Position numbers and translations under genes: made by a program
The notes under the pieces: generated by a model
What the model saw: the letters and a program-made list of their open reading frames with translations, nothing else
Told to the model about the DNA's origin: nothing
The model's database searches: none
Origin: Streptomyces sp. CG1
GTDB taxonomy: Bacteria > Actinomycetota > Actinomycetes > Streptomycetales > Streptomycetaceae
Length of the DNA: 64,000 nt
Assembly (NCBI RefSeq): GCF_041080625.1
Contig: NZ_CP163518.1
Location: 2,542,001-2,606,000 of the forward strand
Direction: 5' to 3'
Shown: positions 7,784 through 16,150 of the stretch, piece after piece
Numbering within the stretch: position 1 is the stretch's first letter
Layout of the letters: the number at the start of each line of letters is the position of its first letter

Positions 7784-8852
7784 GGGCGGTCACCTTCCCG
7801 TCCGGGTTGTCGCAGGGCACGGGATCGGCCGTCTCGTCGCCGAGGAAGCCGACCACCCGCTGCCTGGGAACGACACCGATGACCCTGTTCGCCTCGTCCA
7901 CGACCGAGACGCGGTGCGACAGCCGGGCGCTGATCGCGCACAGTTCCGTGAACGGTGTGTCGCGGGTCGCGGTCTCGCAGCCGCAGAGGGGGCCGTCGCT
8001 GGTGACCGAGGTGTCCATGAGGGCGCCCGCCGTCAGCACGCGGGAGCGGTCGACGTCCTGGATGAAGGAGGCGACGTAGTCGTTCGCGGGGCGCAGCAGG
8101 ATGTCCTCGGCGGTGCCGGTCTGCACGATGCGGCCGTCGCGCATGACGGCGATACGGTCGCCGAGCCGCATGGCCTCGTTGAGGTCGTGGGTGATGAAGA
8201 CGATGGTCTTCTTCAGGGTCTTCTGCAGCTCCAGCAGCTGGTCCTGCATGTCGCGGCGGATCAGCGGGTCCAGGGCACTGAAGGACTCGTCCATGAGGAG
8301 CAGATCGGCGTCGGTGGCGAGGGCACGGGCGAGGCCGACGCGCTGCTGCATGCCGCCGGACAGTTCGTCGGGCCAGGAGTCCTCCCAGCCGGCGAGTCCG
8401 CACAGGGCGAGCGCCTCGTCGGCGCGGCGCTCGCGCTCGGCGCGGGGCACGCCCTGCACACCGAGGCCGTAGGCGGCGTTGTCGCGGACGCTGCGGTGCG
8501 GGAAGAGCGCGAAGTGCTGGAACACCATGCTGATCTTCTTCGAGCGCAGCTCGCGCAGTTCCCGGGCGGTCAGCCCGGTCAGGTCCTGGCCGTCGAAGCG
8601 GACGCTGCCCGCGGTCGGCTCCAGCAGGCCGTTGAGCGTGCGCAGCAGGGTGGACTTGCCGGAGCCCGACAGACCCATGACGACGAAGATCTCCCCGGCC
8701 TCGACGCGGAAGGAGGCGTCGATCACGGCGGCGGTGATGCCGTCGGCACGCAGCTCCTCCCGGTCGGCGCCCTGCCGCAGGCGCTGCACCGCTTCGTCCG
8801 GTCGTCTGCCGAACACCTTGAACAGGTGCTCGGTCTCAAGCCTCGGTTGCAC
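7776..8852 (-). CDS. proV: Glycine betaine/proline ABC transporter ATP-binding protein with CBS domains
   Basis: A 358-residue ATPase of the ProV/OpuAA type. Walker A is GLSGSGKST, the signature is LSGGMQQRVGLARAL, Walker B is LLLMDESFSALDP, and the switch His is in FITHDLNEAM. The C-terminal about 100 residues form a CBS module (SHRVSVVDEANRVIGVVPRQ), which in OpuA-type transporters senses ionic strength. GTG at 8852 is chosen because it follows GAGAGG and begins the family-typical sequence; an upstream extension lacks family similarity. It overlaps the permease-receptor gene by 8 bases. Osmoprotectant uptake would be compromised by the TAG in the partner gene. Confidence 0.92.
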   Translation of the reverse strand: MQPRLETEHLFKVFGRRPDEAVQRLRQGADREELRADGITAAVIDASFRVEAGEIFVVMGLSGSGKSTLLRTLNGLLEPTAGSVRFDGQDLTGLTARELRELRSKKISMVFQHFALFPHRSVRDNAAYGLGVQGVPRAERERRADEALALCGLAGWEDSWPDELSGGMQQRVGLARALATDADLLLMDESFSALDPLIRRDMQDQLLELQKTLKKTIVFITHDLNEAMRLGDRIAVMRDGRIVQTGTAEDILLRPANDYVASFIQDVDRSRVLTAGALMDTSVTSDGPLCGCETATRDTPFTELCAISARLSHRVSVVDEANRVIGVVPRQRVVGFLGDETADPVPCDNPDGKVTARA

Positions 8853-9024
8853 GCGTGCCTCTCGTCTCAGGAACAGAAAAGGAGACGAAGAGTCGCCAAC
8901 AGTTGAAAAGAGCAACCTCCCTCGCTCCGTGGCGGCGCCTGCCCAGGTCAAGCGGGGGCAAACCGCTCAGTGGCCGGGCTCACGGCGATGCGCATCGCGC
9001 AACGCGTTCCGGACGGAACGGCAG

Positions 9025-9047
9025 CTGTCAGTGCCGTGCGGCATGAT
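9025..9047 (+). promoter_or_regulatory. RecA-NDp/PafBC-like promoter of the exonuclease gene
   Basis: CTGTCAGTG (9025-9033), exactly 8 bases, then CATGAT (9042-9047). The consensus of PafBC-dependent promoters is TTGTCRGTG-N8-TANNNT. Eight of nine upstream positions match, and the -10 has A2 and T6. Six bases separate the -10 from the GTG at 9054, so the transcript would be leaderless. Similarity is read by eye. Confidence 0.6.
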
Positions 9048-9053
9048 GCGAGC

Positions 9054-9980
9054 GTGACCGGACGACTCATGCTTCTCGACACCGCATCGCTGTACTTCCG
9101 CGCCTATTTCGGCGTGCCGGACTCGGTGAGGGCACCGGACGGCACGCCGGTGAACGCCGTGCGCGGGCTGCTGGACTTCATCGACCGGCTGGTCAAGGAC
9201 CACCGGCCGGAACAGCTGGTGGCCTGTATGGACGCCGACTGGCGGCCGCAGTGGCGGGTGGACCTCATCCCCACCTACAAGGCGCACCGGGTCGCCGAGG
9301 AGCACGAGGGCGCCCCGGACGAGGAGGAGGTGCCCGACACCCTCTCCCCGCAGGTGCCCGTCATCGAGGCCGTCCTCGACGCCCTCGGCATCGCACGCGT
9401 GGGCGTCGAGCCGTACGAGGCGGACGACGTGATCGGCACGTTCACCGCGCACGCCAAGGGCCCGGTGGACATCGTCACCGGCGACCGCGATCTGTACCAG
9501 CTGGTGGACGACGCCCGTGGGATCCGGGTGCTGTATCCGCTGAAGGGCGTCGGCACGCTGCAGCTGACCGACGAGGCGGTGCTGCGCGAGAAGTACGGCG
9601 TGGACGGGCGGGGGTACGCGGATCTGGCGCTGCTGCGCGGCGACCCGAGCGACGGTCTGCCGGGCGTGGCCGGGATCGGCGAGAAGACGGCCGCCAAGCT
9701 GCTCGCGGAGTTCGGTGACCTGGCCGGGATCATGGCGGCGGTGGACGACCCGACGGCGAAGCTCACGCCGTCGCAGCGCAAGCGGCTGGACGAGTCCCGG
9801 CCGTATGTGGCGGTCGCCCCGAAGGTGGTGCGGGTGGCCGACGACGTACCGCTGCCGGACGTGGACACGGCCCTGCCGCACACTCCGCGCGATGCGGCGG
9901 CACTGGAGGAGCTGGCCGGGCGATGGGGGCTCGGCGGCTCCCTGCAGCGGCTGCTGACCACGCTCGCTGCTCGGCCTTGA
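9054..9980 (+). CDS. 5'-3' exonuclease (Pol I N-terminal domain family)
   Basis: A 308-residue stand-alone flap/5'-nuclease like the N-terminal domain of DNA polymerase I. Acidic metal-binding residues are seen in MLLDTASLYFRAY, ACMDADW, EADDVIGTF and TGDRDLYQLV; the H3TH motif is LPGVAGIGEKTAAKLLAEFG. GTG at 9054 is chosen because the protein family starts there and because the promoter element just upstream gives a leaderless start. The gene is divergent from the glycine betaine operon. It probably removes flaps or RNA primers in repair; its promoter suggests induction by DNA damage. Confidence 0.9.
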   Translation: MTGRLMLLDTASLYFRAYFGVPDSVRAPDGTPVNAVRGLLDFIDRLVKDHRPEQLVACMDADWRPQWRVDLIPTYKAHRVAEEHEGAPDEEEVPDTLSPQVPVIEAVLDALGIARVGVEPYEADDVIGTFTAHAKGPVDIVTGDRDLYQLVDDARGIRVLYPLKGVGTLQLTDEAVLREKYGVDGRGYADLALLRGDPSDGLPGVAGIGEKTAAKLLAEFGDLAGIMAAVDDPTAKLTPSQRKRLDESRPYVAVAPKVVRVADDVPLPDVDTALPHTPRDAAALEELAGRWGLGGSLQRLLTTLAARP

Positions 9981-10050
9981 CCGGAATTTTCCGGCAAAAG
10001 GCTTCATCCAGCTCTCAGGAAAACGGTGTTATGCGGAGGCAGATGCTAAC

Positions 10051-10069
10051 TTAGGTAAACCTAACCAAT
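10051..10069 (+). promoter_or_regulatory. Iron box (DmdR1/IdeR-type operator)
   Basis: TTAGGTAAACCTAACCAAT matches the actinobacterial iron-box consensus TTAGGTTAGGCTAACCTAA at 14 of 19 positions by eye. It ends 15 bases before the ATG of the siderophore-interacting protein, so iron-bound DmdR/IdeR repressor would block its transcription. Confidence 0.75.
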
Positions 10070-10084
10070 CTGCAGGAGGTCGTG

Positions 10085-10930
10085 ATGGCAGAGCGTCCGG
10101 GACGAAAGCCGCGCAAGGCTCGCATCGCCCAGGTGGTCCGCACCGAGCGACTGACCCCGCACATGCGGCGCGTGGTGCTCGGCGGCGAGGACCTGGCCGG
10201 CTTCGCGGCGGACACCTGCACCGACCACTACGTGAAACTGCTCTTCGGCCCCGCGGGCGTGACCTACCCGGAGCCCTTCGACCTGGAGCGGATCCGCGCC
10301 GAGTTCCCGCGGGAGCAGTGGCCGGTGACCCGGACGTACACCGTGCGTGCCTGGGATCCCGAACAGCTCGAGCTGACCCTGGACTTCGTCGTCCACGGCG
10401 ACGAGGGCCTGGCCGGCCCGTGGGCCGCCCGGGTGCGGCCGGGTGAGACGGTGCGCTTCATGGGCCCCGGTGGCGCCTACGCCCCCGACCCCGCTGCCGA
10501 CTGGCATCTGCTCGCCGGGGACGAGAGCGCCCTGCCCGCGATCGCGCGGTCCCTGGAGGCGCTGCCGGCCGGCGCCCGCGCCCACGTCTTCGTGGAGGTG
10601 TCCGGCCCCGAGGAGGAGCAGAAGATCGACTCCGATGTGGAGGTCGTCTGGCTGCACCGCGGGGACCGGCCGGTCGGCGAGGCCCTGGTGGCGGCCGTCC
10701 GCGCGCTGGAGTTCCCCGAGGGCCGGGTCTGCGCGTTCGTGCACGGCGAGGCGAGCTGGGTGAAGGAGCTGCGCCGGCTGCTGCGGATCGAGCGCGGCAT
10801 CCCGCGCGAGGACCTGTCGATCTCCGGGTACTGGCGCCTGGGCCACGACGAGGACGGCTGGCAGGCCTCCAAGCGGGACTGGAACGCCCGGATCGAGGCC
10901 GAGCAGGAGGGCGGCGCGGCGGCGGCCTGA
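10085..10930 (+). CDS. Siderophore-interacting protein, FAD-dependent ferric reductase
   Basis: A 281-residue SIP-family flavoprotein that reduces ferric siderophores in the cytoplasm to release iron. FAD-binding residues are in the segment VTRTYTVRAWDPEQLELTLD (residues 81-100), with HGDEGLAGPWAARVRPGE next. The NAD(P)H-binding half has LLAGDESALPAIARSLEAL, and HGEASWVKELRRLL and GYWRLGHDED complete the family pattern. ATG at 10085 has AGGAGGT six bases upstream; an overlapping GTG at 10082 is too close to that site. An iron box precedes it. It stands alone, convergent with a 5'-nucleotidase gene. Confidence 0.93.
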   Translation: MAERPGRKPRKARIAQVVRTERLTPHMRRVVLGGEDLAGFAADTCTDHYVKLLFGPAGVTYPEPFDLERIRAEFPREQWPVTRTYTVRAWDPEQLELTLDFVVHGDEGLAGPWAARVRPGETVRFMGPGGAYAPDPAADWHLLAGDESALPAIARSLEALPAGARAHVFVEVSGPEEEQKIDSDVEVVWLHRGDRPVGEALVAAVRALEFPEGRVCAFVHGEASWVKELRRLLRIERGIPREDLSISGYWRLGHDEDGWQASKRDWNARIEAEQEGGAAAA

Positions 10931-10937
10931 GCGTTTC

Positions 10938-11876
10938 TCAGGGCGCCGTCTCGTTGATCTTCCCGAAGGGAACGTGCACGCTGGGCGTCGTCCGGGACGT
11001 GCTCTCCAGGTGAGTCACCTGGTCGTCGAAGAAAATGTGCGGGTTCAGCACGCCCATGACCGCACCCTTGTCTATGCCGCCGAGGAAGAAGGCGTCGTTG
11101 ACCGCCACGCCCCACTGCTTGAGGCTCGTCACCGCCCGCTCGTGCGCCGGCGCGTTGCGGGCGGTCACGATGGAGACGTGGACCCGTGGTTCGTAGCCGG
11201 GATCGCTCTTGCGCCGCTCCAGCTCACGGCGCTGTATCCGGTTCACCCCGGCGAGGAAGTCGCGCAGTGGCCCGGGGTCGTGCGGGGTGGCCGCATTGCG
11301 CGCCTCGTGCGCGCGGAACTCCTCCAGTCCGGCGCTCTGGTAGACCTGTTCGGCCGCGTCGCCGGCGAGCACCCCGTCGAAGTCGAACGCGATCCGCAGC
11401 TCCTGGTCCTCGGGGTCGTCGGCGTACTGCGAACCCAGCACATGTCCGGCCGGCAGCCCGGCGGCGACGGCCTCCCGGACGTCCATTCCGTTCGCCGACA
11501 GGAACAGGGACATGTTCAGCGCCGGCATGAACTTGTGGGGGGAACGGCCCTGCATGAACACGGCCCGGCTGATGGGCAGTTCATGGGCCTGGATCGACCG
11601 CATGACCCTGAGGCCGGTGTCGGGGTCGTTGCGGGAGAGGATGATGACCTCGACGAGCGGATCGCCCGGCTCGCCGAGGTCGTTCAGCGACAGCAGCCTG
11701 CGGATGAACGCGAACGCGACTCCGGGCCGGAGCGTGTCGTCCACGTGCCGCTCCTGGTAGGCCCGGTAGGCCTCCTCGCCCTGCTCGCGGAAGACGGCGT
11801 CCGACTCCCGCAGATCGAACAGGGCACTGGAGGCGACACCGACGACGAGTCGGTTCGCGAGATCGTAGGCCGGCAT
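10938..11876 (-). CDS. 5'-nucleotidase (NT5C1-like family)
   Basis: A 312-residue protein of the cytosolic 5'-nucleotidase family related to mammalian NT5C1. Family-typical segments are LVVGVASSALFDL at the start, IILSRNDPDTGLRVMRSI, FMQGRSPHKFMPALN, IAFDFDGVLAGDAAE (HAD-like acidic motif), SIVTARNAPAHERA, and the final VNDAFFLGGIDKGAVMGVL with IFFDDQ. It probably dephosphorylates nucleoside monophosphates such as AMP. It is convergent with the siderophore reductase gene, with only 7 bases between the stops, and 11 bases from the ABC permease start behind it. Confidence 0.85.
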   Translation of the reverse strand: MPAYDLANRLVVGVASSALFDLRESDAVFREQGEEAYRAYQERHVDDTLRPGVAFAFIRRLLSLNDLGEPGDPLVEVIILSRNDPDTGLRVMRSIQAHELPISRAVFMQGRSPHKFMPALNMSLFLSANGMDVREAVAAGLPAGHVLGSQYADDPEDQELRIAFDFDGVLAGDAAEQVYQSAGLEEFRAHEARNAATPHDPGPLRDFLAGVNRIQRRELERRKSDPGYEPRVHVSIVTARNAPAHERAVTSLKQWGVAVNDAFFLGGIDKGAVMGVLNPHIFFDDQVTHLESTSRTTPSVHVPFGKINETAP

Positions 11877-11887
11877 GGACTACATCT

Positions 11888-12664
11888 TCACACCGACCGC
11901 TGGTAGGAGCGGAAGGTGCGGATCGACAGCCACACCGCCGCGATCGCCAGGGCGAGCAGCGCACCGCCGCGGCTGAGGACGCCGCCCCAGTCGGGATGCT
12001 CGGACAGCGCCGAACGGCCGGTCACCATCGCCCAGTTGAGCGGGTTGAAGTCGGCGATGTGCCGCATCCAGCCGGGCATCTGCGCGGGCGCCATGAAGGC
12101 GCTGGAGAGGAAGGTCAGCGGCAGCAGCAGGAAGGTGTTGATGCCGATGATCGACTCCCGTTCGCGTACCAGCATGCCGAGCGCGTTGGACAGGGCACCG
12201 AAGACCGTCCCGAGCAGCACGGCGGCCAGCACGAGGATCGCGATGCCGCCGATACCGCCCGGGTAGTCCGCGCCGCCGAGCAGGCCGAGCAGCACGATGA
12301 CCACCGACTGGCAGGCGGTGACCAGGCCGTTGTTGACCACGTTGCCGTTCATGAGCGCGGCCCGGCTGACCGGGGTGGTCAGGAACCGGTCGAGGGTGCC
12401 GCGCTGGATCTCCTCCAATGTGCCCATGCCGGCCCACATGTTGGAGCCGAGGGCGCTCATCACGACCACGCCCGGCACCAGGTAGTCCAGGTAGGAGGTG
12501 GTGCCGAAGCCGCCCAGCCCGACGACCTTCTTGAACAGGTTGCCGAACAGGAACAGCCAGATCACCGGCTGGATCAGGGTGATGACCGCGTAGGCGGGCT
12601 GCCGGGCGAACACCCGCAGCTGACGCTGCGCCATGTACCAGGTCTGGGTGAGGGCACCGCTCAT
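11888..12664 (-). CDS. ABC-2 type permease (DrrB-like exporter subunit)
   Basis: A 258-residue membrane protein with six predicted segments and the ABC-2 pattern (ALTQTWYMAQRQLRVFARQP near the start, YLDYLVPGVVVMSALG, ERESIIGINTFLLLPLTFLS, MPGWMRHIADFNPLNW). It is the membrane half of an exporter of the daunorubicin-resistance type. Its ATG overlaps the stop of the ATPase gene by four bases (ATGA), so the two are translationally coupled. Likely drug, lipid or metabolite efflux; the substrate cannot be told. Confidence 0.9.
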   Translation of the reverse strand: MSGALTQTWYMAQRQLRVFARQPAYAVITLIQPVIWLFLFGNLFKKVVGLGGFGTTSYLDYLVPGVVVMSALGSNMWAGMGTLEEIQRGTLDRFLTTPVSRAALMNGNVVNNGLVTACQSVVIVLLGLLGGADYPGGIGGIAILVLAAVLLGTVFGALSNALGMLVRERESIIGINTFLLLPLTFLSSAFMAPAQMPGWMRHIADFNPLNWAMVTGRSALSEHPDWGGVLSRGGALLALAIAAVWLSIRTFRSYQRSV

Positions 12665-13662
12665 CGCGCACCTCCCACGAGCACGGTCTCGGCCTCGGCC
12701 TCCGCGTAGCGGCGTCCGGCATGGCGGAGGTAGACGTCGTCCAGCGAGGGCCGGGCGACGGTGGCCGAGGCGACGGTGACCCCGGCCCGGTCCAGCGCGG
12801 CGAGCAGCGCGGGCACCGCGGCCGCCCCGTCGTCGGCGCGGACGCTGATCCGGCGCCCCTCACACAGCGCCTCGTGCACTCCGGGCAGTGCGGTCAGGGC
12901 GCCGGTGAGCAGCGTGCGGCCGGCCTCGCCGACCGGCTCGCGCAGTTCCATGTGCACGGCGTCGCCGCGCAGTTCGCCCTTGAGGGCGTCCGGGGTGCCC
13001 TCGACCACGATCCGGCCGCGGTCGACGATCGCGATGCGCTCGGCGAGCCGGTCCGCCTCTTCCAGATAGTGCGTGGTGAGCAGGATGGTCAGACCCTCCT
13101 CGCCGGCCAGCCGGCCGATCTCCTCCCACATCGCGGTGCGTGCCTCCGGGTCCAGCCCGGTGGTCGGCTCGTCCAGGAACAGCACCTCGGGCCGGTGCAG
13201 GAGCCCGAGGGCTACGTCGAGCCGGCGCCGCATGCCGCCCGAGTAGCCCTTGACCTGCCGGCGGGCGGCGTCGGCGAGGGTGAATCGCTCCAGCAGCTCG
13301 TCCACCCGGCGGTTCAGCGCGGTGCCGCCCAGGCCGTAGAGGCGGCCCTGGAGTTGCAGGTTCTCCCGGCCCGTGGCGACCGGGTCGGCGCCGGACTGCT
13401 GGGCGACCACGCCGATCGCGCGGCGCACCCGGTCGGGGTGGCGCAGCACGTCGTGCCCGGCGACGGAGGCGGTGCCGGAGTCCGGGCGGGCCAGGGTGGT
13501 CAGGATCTTGACGGTGGTGGACTTGCCGGCGCCGTTGGGGCCGAGGAGTCCGAAGACGGTACCCGGTGCCACGGTGATGTCCATGCCGGTCAGGGCGGTG
13601 ACGTCACCGGGATAGGTCTTGACGAGCTGGCGCGCCTCCACTGCGGGCGCACGGGTATTCAT
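12661..13662 (-). CDS. ABC transporter ATP-binding protein (DrrA-like)
   Basis: A 333-residue ATPase of the DrrA/CcmA group. Walker A is GLLGPNGAGKSTT, the signature is YSGGMRRRLDVALGL, Walker B is VLFLDEPTTGLDP, with LLTTHYLEEAD after it. The C-terminal extension (AVPALLAALDRAGVTVASAT, RPSLDDVYLRHAGRR) is typical of DrrA proteins. ATG at 13662 follows AGGAG. It forms an operon with the permease. The padR gene lies upstream in the same direction with a terminator-like hairpin and paired dyads between them. Confidence 0.93.
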   Translation of the reverse strand: MNTRAPAVEARQLVKTYPGDVTALTGMDITVAPGTVFGLLGPNGAGKSTTVKILTTLARPDSGTASVAGHDVLRHPDRVRRAIGVVAQQSGADPVATGRENLQLQGRLYGLGGTALNRRVDELLERFTLADAARRQVKGYSGGMRRRLDVALGLLHRPEVLFLDEPTTGLDPEARTAMWEEIGRLAGEEGLTILLTTHYLEEADRLAERIAIVDRGRIVVEGTPDALKGELRGDAVHMELREPVGEAGRTLLTGALTALPGVHEALCEGRRISVRADDGAAAVPALLAALDRAGVTVASATVARPSLDDVYLRHAGRRYAEAEAETVLVGGAR

Positions 13663-13680
13663 GACGACTGCTCTCCTGAA

Positions 13681-13735
13681 TGAGCGGATGACGGAAGATC
13701 CGCTGCGTGAGCGGATCGGGGAAGATCCGCGTGAA
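13681..13735. repeat. Two tandem 27-bp dyad repeats before the ABC exporter operon
   Basis: TGAGCGGAT...GAAGATCCGC occurs at 13681-13703 and again at 13708-13730, a 27-base period. Each copy carries the inverted repeat GCGGAT...ATCCGC. They lie 19 bases upstream of the ATPase start codon and look like tandem operator sites. Confidence 0.7.
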
Positions 13736-13811
13736 GAGCGCCGGGCTATCCTGGGTGTGCCGCACCTCGATCGCCCGGAGCCGCCGCACGGCGGATCCGT
13801 TTCGGGGTTCG

Positions 13812-13851
13812 CGACCCCGGCGGAGCTGCTGCAACAGCCCTGCCGGGGTCG
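13812..13851 (-). terminator. Hairpin terminator after padR
   Basis: CGACCCCGGC (13812-13821) pairs perfectly with GCCGGGGTCG (13842-13851). It follows the padR stop by 17 bases and separates padR from the exporter promoter. Confidence 0.6.
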
Positions 13852-13867
13852 GCTTTCTCTTCCGGGT

Positions 13868-14488
13868 TCAGCTGAATTCGTCCGGCAGCTCCCCCGTCTC
13901 GTGATAGCGCCGCCAGGCGTCCACGCCCGGCAGCGTGCCCTGCTGGATCTCCTCCAGGAAGCCGCGGACCCACTCGGTCTGCGCCTGCAGCATGTGCAGC
14001 TGGTACTCGGTCTCCACGAGGAAGAGCCGCGGAAGGGTCTCGTACAGCTTCTCCAGCGCGCCACGCCCGCTGGCCACCTGCACCTCGAGCGTGTTCAGCC
14101 GCTCCTGGAGCAGCCGCACCAGGTCATCGGGGTGCAGGACCCCCATGACGGACAGGGCGGTCTCGAAGATCGGGTACTCCTTGACCGGTACGGCCATCAG
14201 GTCCGACAGCCACTCGGTCAGCTCCTCGCGCCCGGCGTCGGTCAGTCCGTACACCGTGCGCTCGGGGCGGTTGCCCTGCCGCTCGACGTCGGTGATCTCC
14301 ACCAGGCCGTGTTTCTGGAGGCTCTGCACGACCGTGTAGAGCGAGCCGTAGTTGATCTTCGTGCTGCTGTCCTTGCCCTGGCGGCGCAGCGTCTGGGCGA
14401 TCTCGTACGGGTGCATGGGCTTCTGCCAGAGGGTCGCCAGGACCGCGAGCGCCAGCGGGTTGCCGAGCTTGCGCCGCTTCACGGCCAT
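13868..14488 (-). CDS. PadR-family transcriptional regulator
   Basis: A 206-residue PadR repressor. The winged helix occupies residues about 8-90 (LALAVLATLWQKPMHPYEIA, INYGSLYTVVQSLQKHGLVE, ERTVYGLTDAGREELTEWL), followed by a longer coiled-coil dimerisation tail (HPDDLVRLLQERLNTLEVQV). ATG at 14488 follows GAGGTG. PadR regulators commonly sit beside DrrAB exporters and repress them until a drug binds, so it probably controls the downstream ABC operon and itself. Candidate binding repeats lie in its own upstream region. Confidence 0.92.
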   Translation of the reverse strand: MAVKRRKLGNPLALAVLATLWQKPMHPYEIAQTLRRQGKDSSTKINYGSLYTVVQSLQKHGLVEITDVERQGNRPERTVYGLTDAGREELTEWLSDLMAVPVKEYPIFETALSVMGVLHPDDLVRLLQERLNTLEVQVASGRGALEKLYETLPRLFLVETEYQLHMLQAQTEWVRGFLEEIQQGTLPGVDAWRRYHETGELPDEFS

Positions 14489-14522
14489 GACGATCACCTC
14501 GCTCCCGAATATCCGTAGCCGA

Positions 14523-14570
14523 ACATATCGCGTTTTGCGCGCGAGGGCAACGCACACGATGTATCGCGTA
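14523..14570. promoter_or_regulatory. Direct repeats upstream of padR (candidate operator)
   Basis: ACATATCGCGT (14523-14533) and ATGTATCGCGT (14559-14569) share ATCGCGT with a common upstream T, 36 bases apart, in an AT-richer patch just upstream of padR. They may be PadR sites. The dyads before the ABC operon are different in sequence. Confidence 0.35.
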
Positions 14571-14607
14571 TGACGGGGCTACGCAAGGGGCGGACGCAAA
14601 GGGTTGG

Positions 14608-15146
14608 TCAGTCGCCGCGCACGCGGGCGTGGCGGTGCGTGTCGTGCCGGCCGTCGGGGTGGAGCAGGGCGCTGCGCTTGGTGCCCTCCGCGGCGAAGCC
14701 GGCCTTCTCTGCCACGCGACAGGAGGCCTCGTTGGCGGTGGCGTGCGAGAGTTCGAGGCGGCGGAGGCCGGTCTCGTCGAGCGCCCAGCGGGACAGGGTG
14801 GCGGTGGCCCGCACCGCGACACCCCGGCCGCGCGCTCGCGCGACCGTCCAGTACCCGACCTGGGCGCAGCCGTCGCCGAGCAGGATCCCGCGCAGCGCGA
14901 CCGGCCCCGCAGTTCACCGCTGTCCGTGTCCGCGACGGCCCACTGGGCCTGGCCGCTCGTCCTTCCAGCCGTTCCGCCACTGTGTGATCCAGCCGGCGAC
15001 CTCCTCCTCGGAGGCGGCGGCCCTGATGTGCCACTGGTGCATCAACGGATCCTGGAAGGCGGCGTGCACGGCGGGCGCGTCCCCGGCCCGCCAGGGGCGC
15101 AGCAGCAGGCCGTCGCCGGTGGACCTGCCGACGGCCCGACCGTCAC
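14608..15146 (-). pseudogene. GNAT acetyltransferase broken by two nearby indels
   Basis: Fragments of one GNAT acetyltransferase lie in two frames. The N-terminal part reads LLLRPWRAGDAPAVHAAF and WITQWRNGWKDER. A one-base excess near 14951-14954 moves the middle part (QAQWAVADTDSGELRG) to another frame. A one-base loss near 14901-14909 returns it to the first frame for VALRGILLGDGCAQVGYWTV, then LSRWALDETGLRRLELSHAT and SCRVAEKAGFAAEGTKRSAL, ending at 14608. The original frame meets TGA at 14914-14916. The start is unclear: the most likely GTG (15146) is out of frame with the N-terminal part, perhaps a third indel. It could be a decayed gene or sequencing error in GC-rich runs. Confidence 0.7.
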
Positions 15147-15177
15147 CGCAGCCGTTTCCCCCTCGTACCCTTGACCG

Positions 15178-16128
15178 GTGAGACGCCGTACGCCGCCCCC
15201 GCCCGCCCCGCTCCCCCAGCGCGACGGTGTGGATCCCGTGAGGGTGCGGCTGCCCTACGGCGGGACGTGGGCCACCGTGCGCGAGCATCTGGTGGAACGG
15301 CTGACGGGGGCCGCGCCGGGGATGGTCGCCTCGATGTTCGACGCGGGGCTGATCGTCGGCGCGGACGGGCGGGCGGTGGCGCCGGACGCGCCGTACGAGC
15401 CGGGGATGTTCGTGTGGTTCCACCGCGAGCTGCCGGCCGAGGTGCCGGTGCCGTTCCCGGTGGAGGTCGTGTACCGGGACGCGCACATCGTCGTCGCCGA
15501 CAAGCCGCACTTCCTCGCCACGACCCCGCGCGGCACGCATGTCGCGCAGACCGCGCTGGCCCGGCTGCGGCATGAGCTGGGCATCCCGGCGTTGTCCGCC
15601 GCGCACCGCCTGGACCGGCTGACGGCGGGGCTGGTGCTGTTCACCGTACGGCCCGAGGAGCGCGGGGCGTACCAGACGCTGTTCCGGGACCGGCGGGTGC
15701 GCAAGGAGTACGAGGCGATCGCACCGTACGACCCCGCGCTGGCGCTGCCCCGGACCGTGCGCAGCCGGATCGTGAAGGAGCGCGGGGTGCAGGCGGCCCG
15801 GGAGGTCGAGGGCGAGCCGAACGCCGAGACGTATGCGGAAGTGGCCGGGCACCGGGGCGGGCTGGGCCGGTACCGGCTGGTCCCGGCGACCGGGCAGACC
15901 CATCAGCTGCGCGTGCATCTGAACGCGCTCGGCGTGCCCATCCTCGGCGATCCGCTGTATCCCGAGGTGACGGGCCCGGTGCCGGCCGGCGACTTCCGGC
16001 GTCCGCTGCAACTGCTCGCGCGGAGGCTGGAGTTCACCGATCCGGTCACCGGCACGGAGCACGCCTTCATCAGCACACGCACGCTCCAGGCCTGGGTGTC
16101 GTACGACACCTGGGCCGGCGAGGGCTAG
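15178..16128 (+). CDS. RluA-family pseudouridine synthase
   Basis: A 316-residue RNA pseudouridine synthase. The catalytic Asp lies in AAHRLDRLTAGLVLF; IVVADKPHFLATTPRGTH and TGQTHQLRVHLNALGVPILGD are the other conserved motifs. The N-terminal 80 residues resemble a degenerate S4-like region (GTWATVREHLVERL). GTG at 15178 lies 6 bases after TACCCT, which looks like a -10 box, so the transcript may be leaderless. It is divergent from the broken GNAT gene and convergent with the P450 gene. The exact rRNA or tRNA target is not evident. Confidence 0.9.
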   Translation: MRRRTPPPPAPLPQRDGVDPVRVRLPYGGTWATVREHLVERLTGAAPGMVASMFDAGLIVGADGRAVAPDAPYEPGMFVWFHRELPAEVPVPFPVEVVYRDAHIVVADKPHFLATTPRGTHVAQTALARLRHELGIPALSAAHRLDRLTAGLVLFTVRPEERGAYQTLFRDRRVRKEYEAIAPYDPALALPRTVRSRIVKERGVQAAREVEGEPNAETYAEVAGHRGGLGRYRLVPATGQTHQLRVHLNALGVPILGDPLYPEVTGPVPAGDFRRPLQLLARRLEFTDPVTGTEHAFISTRTLQAWVSYDTWAGEG

Positions 16129-16150
16129 GGCCTGTCCGGCGGATCAGGCC
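16129..16150. other. GGCCTG/CAGGCC inverted repeat after the pseudouridine synthase gene
   Basis: GGCCTG (16129-16134) and CAGGCC (16145-16150) flank TCCGGCGGAT just after the stop codon. It is a weak hairpin that may help terminate the gene. Confidence 0.35.

Noticed and set aside
5753..7882. 709-codon plus-strand open frame opposite the betaine transporter gene
   Set aside because: It is antisense to a clearly conserved transporter and has typical GC-skew composition (Gly, Asp, Val, Gln-rich) without any domain.
14608..15034. Two separate small genes in place of the broken GNAT gene
   Set aside because: The fragments read as successive parts of one acetyltransferase, with the middle segment in a third frame.
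16129..16150. Dispersed repetitive element or insertion-sequence end
   Set aside because: Only a single weak 6-bp inverted repeat is present, and no second copy is seen in the window.
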